7,057 nucleotides of DNA from Actinomycetes bacterium. GTDB taxonomy: Bacteria; Actinomycetota; Acidimicrobiia; Acidimicrobiales; Acidimicrobiaceae. The notes beneath the pieces are model-generated. The model was not told the DNA's origin and did not search any database. It saw only the letters and a program-made list of their open reading frames with translations. The position numbers and the translations under genes were made by a program. Location of the stretch: contig JAKASN010000098.1 in NCBI GenBank assembly GCA_021819025.1, positions 1-7,057 on the forward strand, given 5' to 3'. Positions 6,175-7,057 of this stretch are shown here, piece by piece (within the stretch, counting starts at the first letter, position 1; every line of letters starts with the position of its first letter).

Positions 6175-6678
6175 CTACTCCGCTTGGACCTTGGGTACAT
6201 CGCTGGGGATTGCGGCATCAGCGCCACGCATTTTGTTGCGGAACGCATCGATGGAGACGATTTCACTCTCTAACTCCGCCTTGATATCTGTCAAGGAGAG
6301 AACCATCCCGAAGACCATTTGGTTACCGCGCAAGAGGTCTACCAGGTTCTCTTCGTCGCGTGCTAACACCGAATTGGACTCACCGAAGAATATCAGCCCG
6401 GCATTGGTCATCGTCATGCCTTCGATGCGCTCCATCGATTCAACAGAACGCCTTACTCCTTGCAAGGAGAGACCGTTGTCGATGAGCCGCTTCACCAGCT
6501 TAAGCCTCATCAGGTCTTCGTAGGAGTAGCGTCGCTGCGACCCGCTGCCGTGCGCGTCGGCAATCGAGGGCCGGATTAAATCGGTACGCGCCCAATAGTC
6601 AAGCTGGCGATAACTGATTCCCACAATCTTGGACGCCTGTAAACCGCTGTAACTTGGACCCTGATTTGTTTTCGACAC
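6175..6678 (-). CDS. MerR-family transcriptional regulator, Rv1830-like
   Basis: A 167-residue regulator with an N-terminal winged helix-turn-helix at about residues 10-80: ASKIVGISYRQLDYWART (15-32) is the helix-turn-helix with the family's Tyr-Trp pair, and GSGSQRRYSYEDLMRLKLVK (44-63) is the wing and following helix. The ISYRQLDYWART and GSGSQR blocks closely resemble mycobacterial Rv1830 (studied as ResR/McdR and linked to growth and division control), as I recall that sequence. The C-terminal part (about 85-150) has a short domain with LVDLLRGNQMVFGMVLS (112-128), also as in Rv1830, and no Cys cluster, so metal sensing is unlikely. The start is GTG 6678 with AAAGG ten bases upstream; no other early start codon fits. 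It lies between bfn and the gcv operon, as in mycobacteria. Its targets and ligand are unknown. Confidence 0.92.
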   Translation of the reverse strand: MSKTNQGPSYSGLQASKIVGISYRQLDYWARTDLIRPSIADAHGSGSQRRYSYEDLMRLKLVKRLIDNGLSLQGVRRSVESMERIEGMTMTNAGLIFFGESNSVLARDEENLVDLLRGNQMVFGMVLSLTDIKAELESEIVSIDAFRNKMRGADAAIPSDVPKVQAE

Positions 6679-6688
6679 GTCTTGAAAA

Positions 6689-6693
6689 CCTTT
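6689..6693 (-). promoter_or_regulatory. Ribosome binding site supporting the GTG start of merR
   Basis: AAAGG on the minus strand lies ten bases before the GTG at 6678. It is a moderate match, but it is the only one near an in-frame start upstream of the conserved helix-turn-helix. Confidence 0.5.
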
Positions 6694-6722
6694 GTTCGAC
6701 TTCTCAGAGATGGGCTAAGCCT

Positions 6723-6752
6723 ACTACATCTTTCGTAGCGGAAGCCTGTCCA
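6723..6752 (-). promoter_or_regulatory. Candidate proximal promoter of merR
   Basis: On the minus strand, TGGACA (6747-6752, one mismatch to TTGACA) is followed after 18 bases by TGTAGT (6723-6728, four of six matches to TATAAT). This would give a leader of roughly 40 bases before the GTG of merR. A short CTAC/GTAG dyad (6724-6738) overlaps the -10. It is the better -35 match of two candidate promoters in this gap. Confidence 0.35.
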
Positions 6753-6768
6753 CTTTAGTTACAAACAA

Positions 6769-6776
6769 GTAATTAC
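6769..6776. repeat. Palindrome GTAATTAC in the bfn-merR gap
   Basis: A perfect 8-base palindrome, with a related half-site AGTTAC at 6757-6762 six bases to its left. It lies between the two candidate merR promoters and could belong to a regulator site; the short length leaves chance as a real alternative. Confidence 0.25.
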
Positions 6777-6779
6777 GCC

Positions 6780-6809
6780 AAAATACAACCCATGACCTAT
6801 CATGGCCAA
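6780..6809 (-). promoter_or_regulatory. Candidate distal merR promoter with an internal dyad
   Basis: On the minus strand, TTGGCC (6804-6809) is followed after 18 bases by TATTTT (6780-6785), each with four of six consensus matches. The spacer and the -35 edge contain the perfect dyad CCATGA-CCTA-TCATGG (6790-6805). MerR-family proteins typically bind dyads inside a lengthened promoter spacer, so this is a reasonable candidate for autoregulation by the adjacent merR product. The promoter match itself is weak and the spacer is only slightly long. Confidence 0.38.
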
Positions 6810-6848
6810 GCAAATGTCTTAGATAACGGCTCCATTACCCAAGCGCGA

Positions 6849-7057
6849 CTAGGAAAAGTCCTCAGGCGTTATGTTGTCGAGAAACTCACGGAATTCATCA
6901 ATTACTTGAGGATCTTCACTGGCGTCGCTGAGGTTGTCCTCAAACACCTCTTCATCTTGAACTACAACTCCCTCCCTGGCAATGAGTTCGTCGCTGACAA
7001 AGATCGGCGCTTGACTGCGAATTGCCAACGCCACGGCATCAGAGGGCCGCGCCGAGA
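6849..7057 (-). CDS. Bifunctional nuclease family protein (DUF151/BFN), 5' partial
   Basis: Only the last 68 complete codons before the TAG are in the window; the frame is open to the right edge, so the GTG at 7034 is internal rather than a start. The visible protein begins SARPSDAVALAIRSQAPIFV, the strongly conserved C-terminal signature of DUF151 proteins (Ser-Arg-Pro-Ser-Asp-Ala followed by a hydrophobic helix and PIFV). An acidic linker follows (EDEVFED-like region and SDASEDP), then FREFLDNITPEDF, the usual end of actinobacterial members such as Rv1829. Plant BFN proteins have nuclease activity, and a Thermotoga member has been solved structurally; the role of the actinobacterial proteins is unclear. 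The gene lies upstream of merR on the same strand with a 170-base gap. Confidence 0.9.
   Translation of the reverse strand, partial: SARPSDAVALAIRSQAPIFVSDELIAREGVVVQDEEVFEDNLSDASEDPQVIDEFREFLDNITPEDFS

Noticed and set aside
6822..6839. Hairpin after the bfn stop as a terminator
   Set aside because: The stem has seven pairs including two G-T wobbles, is AT-rich, and has no T-run after it, so it is not convincing as a terminator.
7032..7034. GTG as the start of a 61-residue small protein
   Set aside because: The residues encoded upstream in the same frame (Ser-Ala-Arg-Pro-Ser-Asp-Ala) are the conserved DUF151 signature, so this is the end of a longer gene.

Overview
The window looks like an ordinary, conserved chromosomal segment of an actinobacterium. 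The main evidence is on the right: the C-terminus of a bifunctional nuclease (DUF151/BFN) gene is followed by a MerR-type regulator closely resembling mycobacterial Rv1830, and then by glycine cleavage genes. This parallels the Mycobacterium order gcvH-garA-merR-bfn-merR-gcvB. Moderate GC content and a P-protein split into two subunits point away from mycobacteria, perhaps to a deep-branching lineage such as Acidimicrobiia. That placement is an inference.

Layout. Positions 1-447 (+) hold the 3' part of an RDD-family membrane protein gene. Positions 539-1030 (+) encode a four-helix PsiE-like membrane protein. A short convergent gap at 1031-1103, with a GC-rich hairpin, separates these from a minus-strand block that fills the rest of the window. 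In transcription order (right to left) the block is: bfn 3' end (6849-7057), a 170-base regulatory gap, the Rv1830-like merR (6175-6678), gcvT (about 6101-5025), gcvPA (4989-3643), gcvPB (3642-2125) and an aldo/keto reductase (2096-1104).

Function. GcvPA and GcvPB together form the PLP-dependent glycine decarboxylase (P-protein), and GcvT is the aminomethyltransferase (T-protein). With lipoylated GcvH and lipoamide dehydrogenase, neither in this window, they would cleave glycine to CO2, ammonia, NADH and methylene-tetrahydrofolate. By synteny, gcvH (and possibly an FHA-domain GarA-like gene) may lie just beyond the right edge. gcvT, gcvPA, gcvPB and the reductase are packed with gaps of 35, 0 and 28 bases, so they probably form one operon. 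The reductase's link to glycine metabolism is not evident from its sequence.

Regulation and novelty. I see no CRISPR array, mobile element, RNA gene or novel defence-like system. The parts least explained by known families are two dyads at regulatory positions (one in a promoter-like spacer before merR, one just before gcvT), a possible leaderless start for the psiE-like gene, and the placement of the reductase at the end of the gcv operon.
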